DNA of 64,000 nt, taken from contig CM048744.1 in the NCBI GenBank assembly GCA_026315105.1, forward strand, positions 837,258,094 through 837,322,093, in the 5' to 3' direction. Shown here piece by piece: positions 42,958-53,994 of the stretch (the stretch's first letter is position 1; every line of letters begins with the position of its first letter). The stretch comes from Locusta migratoria (Eukaryota > Arthropoda > Insecta > Orthoptera > Acrididae). Both the position numbers and the translations under genes were made by a program. Under the pieces are notes generated by a model. It was not told the origin of the DNA and did not search any database. It saw only the letters and a list, made by a program, of their open reading frames with translations.

Positions 42958-44082
42958 CTAGCTGAAAACCCGGCGTTTCCCGGGTATTTATTTATTCCTG
43001 CCATTTTTAGGTATATATTCATTTGTATAAGGATTGTATGTCTTTAAAATCTCTTGGGAATACAATTAGTGCCTAGTAAAACACTGTGGTGTTCTAACCA
43101 ATCTTCGGATTGTTGACTGCTTTACCTTAGTAAAGGAGTAATAGATTAAAACTTGATGTGTGATGGTGCGGTTTTCCATTAACGTTACAATTTTTGTGTT
43201 CATATCTCATGAACTACGTGTCATACTGTAATACAATTTAGAAGGTAAACACAACTATATGTGTGTATACTGTCTGTAAAACTTACTGCGGCTACAATTT
43301 GTAGTGTAGAAATTATAAACTGTAACGTCATACCGAAAGCCGTAGTTTTAGTCCATGAACAACGGAACGTTACTGTTTATGTGCTCATATCTCATTAACT
43401 ACGTGTCGGAATGTGATACAATTTAGAAGGTACATTCAACTATATGTGTGTATACTGTCAGTAAAATTTCCTGTCGCTACAATTTGTAGTGTTCCAATTA
43501 TAAATTATAATTGTCATAACGAGAGCCGTGGTTTTACTCCATAAAGAGCGGAAAAGTAGTAAGCGAGAAACTTTTTTCCTTTCATCATTTTACTATGGTT
43601 GCCAGCGAGAAAAAGTTTAATAAAGGTTTGAAATTATGTTTAAAGTTTGTTGCATGTCTCCACCATATCCTTTGTTGCATTCTCATACAGGGTATTTCGA
43701 AAGTCTCGCCGCATTATATGGCATTTTTTGCGATTGGTGATGACGTAATATCTTTTGAACCATGTGCCGTATGTGATTCTTAACCAAGTAGCAATTGTTA
43801 CCTCACGGTAAGGAATGTGTGTACCAAATTTGATTGAAATCGGTCCAATGGTTCAGGATAAAATGAGCAGCAGTGTCACAAAATGCAGCAGTTTTTCGCG
43901 CATCTCATTGTTTGACGCCATATCTCGTGAACTATATATAGTATGTGATTCTTACACTTACGGCGACCGTCCTCATGGATCGAAGTTTACGCGTACAAGA
44001 TTTGATAAAGATTGGAAGAAAACTGTAGATTTGTATGTAACACGTACAAATATACGGACACTCTGCTTTATATATTAGCGAC
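42958..44082 (+). repeat. Family A2 repeat, copy 2 (longer)
   Basis: Begins actagctgaaaacccggc, a terminal hairpin with cccgggt, and ends ggacactctgctttatata. Inverse of 2570-3430, but with one more internal ~180-bp sub-repeat (catatctcattaactacg near 43386 as well as near 43202). 43653-43673 is identical to 21 bases of the 301-bp unit. Confidence 0.82.
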
Positions 44083-44176
44083 CTTGATTGCCTCATCATT
44101 GTCCCCTATTAGCAGTCACAGCCTGGAAAATAGGAGAAAGGAGAAGATGGTATGTAGTAGTTATTACAAGATGCTT

Positions 44177-44378
44177 GCCGACCGCGGTGGCCGAGGGGAC
44201 TGAGGCGCTGCAGTCACGGTCTGCACGGCCATTACGGTCGGGGGTTCGCATCCTCCCTCGGGTATGGATATTTGTGCCGTCCTTAGTGTTAGTTAGTTCA
44301 TAAGTAGTTTATAAGTTTAGGGACTGATGACCCCATGGTTAAGTCCCATAAGCTATACAATCATTTGAACATTTTTGA
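44177..44378 (+). mobile_element. SINE S1 with target duplication
   Basis: acaagatgctt (44166-44176) and acaaggtgctt (44379-44389). Head gaccgcggtggccga, tail atcatttgaacattt. Confidence 0.93.
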
Positions 44379-44399
44379 ACAAGGTGCTTCAATCATAGG

Positions 44400-45100
44400 C
44401 AAAAATGGCTGGCATCAAAAATACTTGGGGAAGGGGGGGGGGCAGAAACCGTGTCTTGCCCTTCATGAGTTTAAAGTGTGTGTGTGTGGGGGGGGGGGCT
44501 GCCCCCTCGGTTGATACGCCATAGGAGGTGGAGGTAGGTCGGCTTGAGCAGGAGGTAGAGGCGGGAGCAGGAGGTGGGTAACAGGGTTAGTTAATTATGT
44601 ATTCTTTGAATTAAGAATTTCTTCCGTGCACCTCCCCCTCCGTCTGGACGAGACTGTGTGATATTTTGATGGACCCCCTCCAGCCAGCTTAGGTAATTAA
44701 TGGAGTTCCGCTGTGTCAATGCGGCTGCTGGTGGTGTAAGTTGTGGGCAGTTGTGGCAGGGAGTGCTGCAGTGGTCCGCTGCAGACGGCGCCCCCTGGCG
44801 TTCATTAGCAGGCTGCGCTGGCGGGCCTGGCGCAAACAGCGGCCATGAATAGTGCAGCCGGTCGCCCTGCCCCTGCCATCCGCCCTCTACCCTCTGCCCT
44901 TTCACCGCCACGCGCAGAGTGCGAAGCCATCTACCGCCCCATGACCACTGTGCGGCAAAGGTCGCCGCTGCACGGGCCTTTATTCGTAGAACCGTTTTCG
45001 AGCGGTACTTCGGCTCTTAAGGACGTACTTTGGAGGAAACGATAATATAAATATCCTCCTTAGTGGTTGTCAAGTCTGCAGTAGCCATTATATCAGAAGA
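44400..45100. other. G-rich then GC-rich spacer, no gene recognised
   Basis: G runs at 44432-44441 and 44489-44498. 44650-44960 is GC-rich. 44976-45040 is repeated in inverse at 48363-48431 (gcctttattcgtagaacc, acgtactttggagg). Confidence 0.5.
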
Positions 45101-45119
45101 ATTAAACCAGTTGTTCATT

Positions 45120-45422
45120 GAAACTTCCTGGCAGATTAAAATTGTGTGCCGGAACCGGGACTCGAACCTGGGACCTTTGCCTTTCGCGGGCAAGCGCACT
45201 ATCGACTGTGCTATCCCGACACGACTGACAATGTGAAGTTTGGAAAGTAGGAGGCGAGGTGTGAGGCGGCATCGTGAGTCGTGTCGGGATAGCACAGTCG
45301 GTAGTGCGCTTGCCCGTGAAAGGCAAAGGTCCCAGGTTCGAGTCCCGGTTCCGGCACACAATTTTAATCTGCCAGGAAGTTTCATATCAGCGCACACTCC
45401 GCTGCAGAGTGAAAGTTTCATT
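45120..45422. mobile_element. Twin palindromic element of two opposed tRNA-like units
   Basis: 303 bp flanked by a perfect 13-bp duplication ccagttgttcatt (45107-45119, 45423-45435), so the borders are exact. Left arm 45120-45225 is the inverse of 45278-45383, 106 bp each with 2 mismatches by my reading. Each arm holds a tRNA-like block pointing outward, with A box tagcacagtcggtagtgc and B box ggttcgagtcc. Between them is a 52-bp centre related to the array body (gaagtttggaaagtag). The right side has 39 further bases (cgcacactccgctgcag). No protein coding. Long duplication suggests retrotransposition. Confidence 0.93.
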
Positions 45423-45435
45423 CCAGTTGTTCATT

Positions 45436-45748
45436 AATTGTTTAGTTGTGTAATTGGAGAGTGTTACCTGCATTTCCGTACCTGTTACGTATTTATATTC
45501 CGAGTTGAAAGTAAAATGTTGTTTTTACTTTCCGATTCCGAAACTACAATCCACTGCTAGAATGCTGCACTTGACTCGCGATTATTTGGAAAAGTGAGAG
45601 TTTCGCGTTTGAAATCCAAGGCACCTAGCGCGCGTCCCATTGAACAACGCAATTTCAAAGCTAACGCGCATTAAAAAATTACGACAAATACTTTACTTGA
45701 AATGAACTTTAGAGTCTTGACCACTAATTTAAATGTATTGAGGCCTTA
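45436..45748. other. No gene seen
   Basis: No repeat or domain recognised. Confidence 0.3.
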
Positions 45749-45749
45749 C

Positions 45750-46495
45750 GTGTTTCGACGTTCCGTCATTATCGAAGGCTACAGCAAGACAATGGAATTA
45801 ATATTCATCAAACATTTCGATAAAACATAAATGAGAACACAATCATCACACTCACCATATCTTTTAAAACTTATTAAAAAGTGAAACTAAACATTCCTTT
45901 TTAAAAATGACTGTCAAAGACATATGTCAAACATGAAATAAATTTAAAATTCCCCCCCAGAACAACCCTATTTTCCTAACGATGTCAAAATATAGTATGG
46001 AAAAAATTTGGTACAGCACTCATATAATTGTATAATGTAAAAGAAAAATTTTGTAGACAGTGATTGTAAAGTTTTATAGTTGTAAGTTTATAATTGTATA
46101 ACATAACAGTAACAAAATATTGTGCAGGTTTAAGGTATTAATATTAGAAAAAAATCGCAGAGGGAGTGAGTGCGCATATGTGAGTGAGAGAGAAGTAGAA
46201 TGACAACATCGCCATCTGGCGGATTCTCCACTTAATAACTGACCGCATCGCCGAATTCAGTATGCACTTGACCATCCTACAGGGATGTTCTGGGGGGATT
46301 TTTTAATTTATTTTATGTTTGACATATGTCTTTGACAGTCATTTTTAAAAAGGAATGTTTAGTTTCACTTTTTAATAAGTTTTAAAAGATATGGTGAGTG
46401 TGATGATTGTGTTCTCATTTATGTTTTATCGAAATGTTTGATGAATATTAATTCCATTGTCTTGCTGTAGCCTTCGATAATGACGGAACGTTTCA
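45750..46495. repeat. Foldback element with ~220-bp inverted arms
   Basis: Left arm about 45752-45975 and right arm about 46280-46495 are nearly identical in inverse (cgttccgtcattatcg, cattgtcttgctgtag, aaagacatatgtcaaac). The spacer of ~305 bp is unlike either arm. The outer ends are the family D-like cttcgataatgacgg box. Confidence 0.92.
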
Positions 46496-47101
46496 CAAAT
46501 CTCTAATGGAGACAGCAAAGAAATACTTTATTTTTTTACAGTTAAATGCCTTTGTTTACGTTTTAAGATCTTAAAGAGGACAACAAACACAATGTCTAAA
46601 GGCCTGAAGACTGCCCATTATAGGCACATGTAGAGATGCCAGCAGACGACATTGTTATGAGTATTCTGCATGAACTTGCAACAGAAATTAAATTTATCCT
46701 GTTAGGATCGTAGTTAACCACACACACTACAATCGTGACATATTCAAAAACAAACCACCAAATAATGGTGACAAGGAATATCGCTCTAAGCACACTCTCG
46801 GAAAACGTGATATATTCGAAACTAAGCAGTAAAATATTGGGGAGAAACATGAAATAGCTTTTCCATACCCTCGGAAATCCCGAGATATTCGGAAATAATT
46901 AGACAAATCTTTCTGACTAGCGAATGGTGTAGGCGTAAAAGTCATTGATACTCATTTCACTTACTGTAACAGCAATTTTAACGTTTCCCTAGTTTCGTCT
47001 CCAACCATATTCTCGAAAATCGCAACATAGTCGGAACAAAGTCAAATATCTGTGAGAAGTAAGTACGCAAATGTCATTGCTGATCGTACCACTTGCAGCA
47101 A
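46496..47101. other. No gene seen
   Basis: No repeat or domain recognised. Confidence 0.35.
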
Positions 47102-47112
47102 CAATTTCATTC

Positions 47113-47315
47113 AAAATGTTCAAATCTCTGTAAATATATCGGACTAAACTGCGTGGTCATCAGTCCGTAGCTTACAAACTACTTAAACCTAGGTAAACTA
47201 ACCTACGGAGAAACACACACACCCATGCCCCAGGGAGGACTCGAACCTCCACGGCGAGCAACTGCGCGCTCCGCAGCGAGGTGCTTTAGACCGCTCGGCT
47301 CCTCTACCGCGGCAG
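47113..47315 (-). mobile_element. SINE S2 with target duplication
   Basis: caatttcattc at 47102-47112 and 47316-47326. Minus-strand head gccgcggtagaggagc, B box ggttcgagtcctcc. Confidence 0.94.
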
Positions 47316-47326
47316 CAATTTCATTC

Positions 47327-48550
47327 TCCGTTCTTCAGTCACACACAAAAATCACCAAATCGATGTTATTAACTTCTGAAACAGCATATAAGAGTACTGG
47401 ATAATATAAAACTGTTATGTGAATAAGAAAATTCTACAAAGTGTTGTGGATAAATAACTCCTACAATGTGTTACAAACGTTAAGATAAATAAAAAAATAA
47501 AAAAAAAAAGAATGCGTGGGACACGTTTCGTTCGCAGAACCTCTTGCTTGGTAGTCCATCACTCTGCCCTTTTTATTTTCGGGTCTCCAACCTCCCATAC
47601 AACCCGTCCTTCCGCTCACCAAAGTCGCCTTCTTCGGCGTCGGCTTCAATCCGCCTTTTTTGAAATTTTATTTGTTTTAATGCTTCCTTCCATCTTGTAC
47701 TTGCAAATAAAAATCCTTTTTGCGGAAGTTTGGTTAAAAAGTAGGGAAAAAATAATAATAATAAAACTTATTTGATGAATTTTCGTCTTGCTGTGCCACA
47801 GCTTTGGAACCAAAGTATTCCAAACAAAAAGTAAAGCCGCTTCTATAGTAGCAAACATAATCTATTGTTCTTCTATTTACAATTGGAGAAAATAACTTTT
47901 TACTTCTTTTTCTATGTCCCTGCCCACCGTCTATTTCAAAGTTCGTCTTCTCGGTTTTTGTTTGCAGTTGTTCGTGTCCGGTTGAGGTTCAGTTTCTTCG
48001 TGCTTTCTGCCCATTAGACTAAAGCAACTCGGCGTCGTTATTAGTCCCTTCATATTTTATATACTCGTTCCCACGTTTGTTTCTCAATGTTAATATGATT
48101 TTAATTACAATTAGTTATAAGAAATTCATCCAGAGATGATTTTGTAATTCATCGTTAATTCGCTGTTGCCCTGAAACGGTTTACTGCGAGTTATAAAACC
48201 AAAACTGTGAGATATACGGCAAATCAAGATGGCGTCTGTGACATGGAAGGAACAAGTGAATATCGTTTTCATGTCACTTTCCAAAGTCGTCGTTCATTGG
48301 CTAATGTAACAGCAATTTTCATTGGAAGTAAAAAATTTTTTGGTAGACATATATTTCTAGTTGCCTCCAAAGTACGTTTTTGAGAGCCGAAGAGCCGAGG
48401 TACCACTCGAAAACGGTTCTACGAATAAAGGCACGTCGCTCCTGCAGTAGTCGGGTCGTGTGCCTCTGTGTGTTCACACTGCCAGTCATAAGCCACTGCC
48501 TGCACTCCGGAACTGTTTACCAGCGTTGCCACTTCTCAGTTAACAGCAAC
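47327..48550. other. No gene recognised
   Basis: Includes short frames on both strands at 47461-47858 without domains, and aatcaagatggcgtctg near 48223, which resembles a YY1 site. 48363-48431 is the inverse of 44976-45040. Confidence 0.4.
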
Positions 48551-48554
48551 GTAC

Positions 48555-48837
48555 AATAATTGTACAAACAGCTCAACAAGTTGCACTTTGTAGATACTTG
48601 ATCTAGATTCCGGCACCATCTAAGAGTGCCTTCATCAGCAGCCCGAGAACGGCTAGCCTCTGGCTAGTATGTCTTCCAATGTTATCTATCTTGTGGACTT
48701 GAGCATATCGCTCATACGTTTACGTCTATGTCAGTAATAATTTTAATCTTCTGATTAAGGCGCCCTTATTAGTTAGTGCCTAAATCTAGCTCAAGTATCT
48801 AAAAGTGCAACTTGTTGGGCTGTTTGTACAGTTATTG
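48555..48837. repeat. Foldback with ~55-bp inverted arms
   Basis: aagttgcactttgtagat near 48577 and its inverse near 48803; pairing covers attgtacaaacagc and tacttgatctagat. Spacer ~170 bp. Confidence 0.88.
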
Positions 48838-48840
48838 TAA

Positions 48841-49510
48841 ATAGCTTAAACCCGCGGCTCCGCCCGCGTGTTGGTTGATTATGATAGATAATGCGCGAAA
48901 CGTCAAATCGATTTTTTTAAAGAATAAAAATTCTTTTTACTTCTTTATTTATTTATTCTTATATTTCCTTATTCGTATGCTTATCCTTACAGAGAAAGAG
49001 CTGAAGACATTGTAGCACGTATAGACCGAAGATATGGATTATGGCATCACATTTCGCTGTATGTAACCTCCTTGCTATACAGTCGCAAACGTCACCGTTG
49101 GCCTTCAGTCCAATTTTTTTAAAAAATTTTACGACTTTTAACCACTGTAACTTCCACACCTTAATAGTTATCGGCATGGAACTGCTGTGCTGTACAACGG
49201 AAGGCTTCGGACAACAATTACACACAGACCATTCGTTTGCGTTCTGTAGTTTTCGCTGCAGAGCAAAATATCAACACACACGTAGAATTTTATGTACACT
49301 TATAACTTTCCATCCCAATATACTCCACCCTTTTATCATTATCAACCCTCAAGCAACAATGCAACCAATAAAACCATTTTGAAAGAGTAAATATAATTTT
49401 CAAAGAGCAATTGTTGTTCCGCATTTCGCTTTAAGTCTCTGTGACTTGTCGTTCGGACGTGATAAGCGTACACAGAACAGACATTCACATTTATAGATAT
49501 AGATTTGGTA
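48841..49510 (+). repeat. Family A3-type repeat (terminal GC hairpin)
   Basis: Begins aaatagcttaaacccgcgg-ctccgcccgcg, similar in style to 13590 and 42958, and ends near ttatagatatagat. The interior is non-coding as far as I can tell. Confidence 0.5.
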
Positions 49511-49582
49511 CGGTTGTTGCAATTTTGACAAGACATGGTTAAAATCGTCAAACAGCAAAGTCATTGGCGAAACATGGAACTC

Positions 49583-49732
49583 CCCTTGTTGCTGTACGCC
49601 GGCCGTTCCACGTCGGAGGCTCGAATCCTCCCTCGGACAAGGGTGTATTTGTCGTCCTTAGTTTAAGTTTTTGTAACACTCGGGACTGACAACCTAAGTC
49701 GTCGAGTCTTACGAGATTACAAGCATTTGAAC
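49583..49732 (+). mobile_element. SINE fragment, 5'-truncated
   Basis: B box ggctcgaatcctcc, body tccttagtttaagttt, tail acaagcatttga. acatggaact occurs on both sides (about 49571 and 49731). A further degraded SINE tail lies at 49815-49900. Confidence 0.78.
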
Positions 49733-49884
49733 ATGGAACTTCCGACGATTTGGAAGGATGGTGGTCTGACGGTCTATGTCACGAATTGTGCTGCTGACCC
49801 CACAGGAGACTACATTGCTCACTAGGGCATGGTGTGTTGTCCATAGCATAAGTTGGATAAAATAGTGTGTAAGTCCACGGATCC

Positions 49885-50658
49885 ATGACCCTAACAGTTT
49901 GGTGCTTTACTCAAGCAAAACTTGAACTTTGGACGAAACTTAGAGTTTATCGTCCCGTTTTCATTACAGACGGAGATTTCGTTGTAATTGGCGGTAAGTC
50001 ATCGAGTAAAACAGAAGTGATATCTGGCGTTCCACAGGGAAGCGTTATTGGTCCCCTACTCTTCCTCCTGTTTATAAACGATTTAGGAGATAATCTGAAT
50101 AGCTCCCTTAGACTGTTCGCAGATGATGCTGTCGTTTATCGGTTAGTGAAGTCAACAGAGGATCAAAAGCAACTGCGAAGCGATTTAGACAAAATTTCTA
50201 CTTGGTGCGAAAATTGGCAATTGACACTAAATAAAGAAAAGTGTGAAGTAATACACATGACCACTAAAAGAAATCCGATGAACTTCAATTACGCGATAAA
50301 TCAGTCAAACCTTAAGGTCTTAAATTCTACCAAATACCTAGGAGTTACAATTACGAACAACTTCGACTGGAGAGAACACATAGAAAATATTGTGGGGAAG
50401 GCGAACCAAAGGTTACGTTTCATTGGCAGAACGCTTAGACGATGCACCAGCTCCACCAAAGAGACTGCCTACATCACACTTGTCCGTCCTCTCCTGGAGT
50501 ACTGTTGCCCCTTGTGGGACCCTCACCAGGTGGGACTGACGGAAGATATTGAGAAGGTTCAGAGAAGGGCAGCTCGTTTTGTTTTATCACGTTACGGGGG
50601 GGGGGGGGGGGGGGAAGCGTCACGGAAATGTTGCACGAATTGGGGTGGAAATCATTAA
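49885..50658 (+). pseudogene. CR1-like reverse transcriptase, partial
   Basis: Open for 257 residues. Only from about residue 28 (DGDFVVIGGKSSSKTE) is it homologous to LINE protein; the part before is read-through of flanking DNA. It holds ISGVPQGSVIGPLLFLLFIND, RLFADDAVVYR (catalytic FADD), LTLNKEKCEVIHM, TKYLGVTITN and RPLLEYCCPLWDPHQVGL. The poly-G run at residues ~240-247 shifts the frame; the remainder continues at 50628-50873 (MLHELGWKSLKERR, SFFSCAIREWNDR). Confidence 0.88.
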
Positions 50659-50945
50659 AAGAAAGACGTTATTCATTGCGGCGTGATCTGTTTGCGAAGT
50701 TTCAATCACCGACTTTTAGTTCTGAATGTGAAAATATTTTGCTAGCACCCACCTACTTAGGGAGACATGACCATCCCAATAAAATAAGAGAAATCAGATC
50801 GAAAACGGAACGACTTAGGTGTTCTTTCTTCTCGTGCGCTATTAGAGAATGGAACGATAGAGTAAAGTTATGAAGGTGGTTAATGAACCCTCTGCCAGGC
50901 ACTTAAATGTGATTTGCAGAGTATCTATGTAGATGTAGATTACGC
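49965..50945 (+). mobile_element. CR1-like LINE, 5'-truncated
   Basis: Carries the second half of the reverse transcriptase and the C-terminal region to the 3' end (ccctctgccaggcactt, gtgatttgcagagta, atgtagatgtaga), a recognisable CR1-type tail with a GATGTA-like repeat. A G run at 50598-50613 breaks the frame. Confidence 0.87.
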
Positions 50946-51133
50946 TCGGACTTTTCGGTACGGATGAGGTGGGAAATCGGCCGTGCCCTTTGAAAGGAAA
51001 CGTGCAAGCATTTGCCTGCAGTGATTCAGGGAAATCACGGAAAAGCTAAATATGCATGGCCGGAAGTGGTTTTTAACCACCGTTCTCCCTAATGCGGGTC
51101 TAATGCGTTCCCACTGCGCCACGTCGCTCGGTC
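50943..51133 (-). mobile_element. SINE-C
   Basis: Minus strand: ccgagcgacgtggcgc-agtgggaacgc head, degraded B box, gtgatttccctgaatc, then gggcacggccgatttcc. Best copy of this type here. Confidence 0.8.
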
Positions 51134-51196
51134 GGCTACATTAAACATTTTCAGTCAAACTCCCTTTGTTTTCGTATGTGTTTAAATATAGAATTA

Positions 51197-51325
51197 ACTA
51201 CTGAGGTTATGTCCCTAAGCTTACAAATTACTTATGAACTAACTTATAATAACTTCAGCACACACTACGCGAATAGCCGAAGGCGAAGTCGAACCTCCGC
51301 CGTCGGTCATTCCATCTTGGCCCAG
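51197..51325 (-). mobile_element. SINE, degraded
   Basis: Plus-strand order gttatgtccctaagc, acttatgaactaac, then ggcgaagtcgaacctcc (inverse B box). No clear ends. Confidence 0.65.
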
Positions 51326-51612
51326 ATTTATATACTCTCTTGTATACTTGTCGATTTCTGTTGTACAGAAACCTGGTGACGACGCTAATGCAGCGTCTAC
51401 AGGATCTAAACCGGCTGCTTGAGTAATAAAGCATTATCAATATTTTCCAAGAATTGTTAATATCATTTATCTGCGAGTAATAAAATTTGTTAAGATACAG
51501 AACATGAAAAAAAAAAAATCGATAGGAGCAGAAAGAATAGTTACAAAAATGGGAACAAAAGAAAAGATGGTGAATTTAATCTGTTAAATGATGTAGGATC
51601 TTAAGGGGAAGA
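51326..51612. other. No gene seen
   Basis: Nothing recognisable. Confidence 0.3.
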
Positions 51613-51620
51613 ATGTGAGG

Positions 51621-52434
51621 CAGTGGCGTAGCTATGTCACCAAGGGCCCCGGGGCAAAAATGACATTGGGGCCCTCTAAACACTAATACTGTACAGATGC
51701 AAAACTACTTCATCACCAGCTCCTTACCGCCCACTGGAAGACATAATAAGGCAAACCTAAATAATACTAAGTAAAAAATGTTCAAATGTTTGTGAAGCTT
51801 ATGGGACTTAAATACGGGGTCATCAGTCCCTGAACTTCCAAAATACTTATGAACTACTTACGAACTAGGACGGCACAAATATCCATGCCCGAGGGGGGAT
51901 TCGAACCCCCGACCGTAGTGGCCATGCAGACCGTGACTGGAGCGCCTCAGTCACCTCGGCCACCGCGGCCGGCTACTACTAAGTAAATTATTATGTGTCA
52001 CGCAGCAGATAATATTTAATCGTACTCTCTAATATAATTGTGAATGTTTGTTTGTTATGCTGTCATGCAAAAATTACTAGGTGATCTGGATGAAATTTTG
52101 CAGAGGGATAGAGATGGAGTTGGACCTGGGTAAAGATGAAAATGCCCCGTGGGATATTTTTCGTCAACGGTGACAGCAGGCGGACTTCTGTCAGTCCCGA
52201 CAACTCACTCCCGCTAAACTTATGCGCTGTTATCTCATTTCGTCAAAGAAGGAAAATAGGGAAAATATTCATGTAGGATGGTTTCAGCATCCCAGTGGGA
52301 GGTTAAAAAAATTAAAAAATTCGATGCTTTACTGTAACTTTTTTCCGATCGTCGGTCACGAAGGCCGAGGGGCCCCTGGAGCTCGGGGGCCCCGGGGCAC
52401 TGCCCCGCCTAGCCCTATGATGGCTACGCCACTG
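51621..52434. mobile_element. hAT-type non-autonomous element with 8-bp duplication
   Basis: Terminal inverted repeats cagtggcgtagc and gctacgccactg, with a further inner match (ggccccggggc). atgtgagg at 51613-51620 and 52435-52442 is the 8-bp duplication characteristic of hAT. No transposase is present. It contains the SINE of 51776-51977; without that it is ~600 bp. Confidence 0.93.
51776..51977 (-). mobile_element. SINE S1 with target duplication
   Basis: tactaagtaaa at 51765-51775 and 51978-51988. Minus-strand head gccggccgcggtggcc, B box ggttcgaatcccc. Confidence 0.95.
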
Positions 52435-52912
52435 ATGTGAGGCAATACTTAGTTTTTACGAATTTTCGTGAATTATGGAAAGACAAACCTATGTTTACAG
52501 GTTTGTTCGATTTGCAGAAAGCTTTGACAGTGTTGAATGGAATACAATCCTTGAAATTCTGAGTGTACCTGGAGACGAGGAGTTACATAGAACAGAAACC
52601 ACACAGCAGTTATAAGAGACTAAGGGCATGATAGGAAAGCAATGGCTGGGAAGGGAGTAGTACGATGTGCAATGAACAATCTGTGAATGAAAGCAAGCAG
52701 AAATTCCGCTAGGAAATTCGATTTTACTGAAGAGAAATCGAAACCTTTCAGTATGCCGATGAAATTGTAATATTGACAGAGACAATGAAGGTATGAACGA
52801 GCAGTTGAAAGGGTTGGACAGTGTATTGGAAAGATGATAAACGATGAACATGAACAAGAGTAAAACAAGGGTAATGGAATGCAGTATACGAAAATCAGGT
52901 GATGAAGACTAC

Positions 52913-53110
52913 AAATGTTCAGATGTTTGTAAAGTCTATGGGACTTAACTACGGGGTCATTAGTCCCTAAACTTACAAACTACTTATGAACTAGCTAACA
53001 TTAAGGACGGCACAAATATCCATGCCCGAGGGGGGATTCGAATCCCCGACCGTAGTGGCCGTGCAGACCGTGACTGGAGCGCCTCAGTCTCCTCGGCCAC
53101 CGCGGCCGGC
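52913..53110 (-). mobile_element. SINE S1 with target duplication
   Basis: atgaagactac at 52902-52912 and 53111-53121, inside the LINE relic. Full length. Confidence 0.95.
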
Positions 53111-53498
53111 ATGAAGACTACGAAATGAGACAAGAAAAGTAGTACAAGAGTTTTGTTATCTGTCAATACAATGACTTATAAGTACTGAAGTCGAGAACAT
53201 AAAAATGCAGAATGGCTAAGGGTGTGAAAGAATTTCTGAAGAAGCGAAATATTAATTTAAATGTTACAATGTCCTTTGTGAAAGAAGGTAAGATCAGACA
53301 AAAGGCGATAGAAGCTTTTGAAATGCCGCGTTACAGGAGAAGGAAACTCAGATGGGGAGATCAGAGGATATTGAACAGGATTGGGGAGTTGATTAATACA
53401 AGGAATCGATTAATAAAAACATTCTGAGACATCAATGAATTGTATATTTAGTACTGGAGGGAAATGTGGGTGATAAAACTCGCCGGAGCAGACGAAGA

Positions 53499-53557
53499 TT
53501 GTTGTTGTTGTTGTTTGGGGTTTAGAGAGGACTAAACTACATGGTTATCAGTCCCCT
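53499..53557 (-). mobile_element. 59-bp retro-insert with (CAA)n tail
   Basis: Flanked by gcagacgaaga (53488-53498, 53558-53568). On the minus strand it reads ggggactgataaccatg, ttagtcctctctaaa, then (caa)n. A very short, 5'-truncated SINE-like piece. The (CAA)n tail equals the 3' end of the RTE-like LINEs here, which may have moved it. Confidence 0.85.
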
Positions 53558-53994
53558 GCAGACGAAGAGACGAGTACATTAACCCTTTCATTCCCACTGT
53601 TGTTCCTAGACAACAACGTATTAAAAGCTGATTTATACCATATATTGTGTACCAGTCTTTAAAGTCGAATGGTAGTTGATGGAAAACTTGCTTCTAGTAC
53701 GACATTTGCTGCTTGGTACGGCGTGTAGCCACTTCTGAGACATTAATCTGTCCGTCTTGGAGGTTGTGTTGCGTCGCCGTCTGTATGTGGCTGTGAGTGT
53801 GGTTCCTTTTATTTTATTCCAGCAGTGAACCGTCTTGTATTTGGTGCTGCAGAGAAGATTATGCTATCATTATTGATCTGGCAGTGTTAAAATAACGTCC
53901 CAATTAATAAAATACCTCGATACAAACATCTGTGTTGCGCATCAGATACATGACATAAAAAACAATAGTTCGATCAACAATTGTAAAACACATA

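Noticed and set aside
49885..50658. Intact LINE gene
   Set aside because: The endonuclease and first half of the reverse transcriptase are absent, and a G run shifts the frame.
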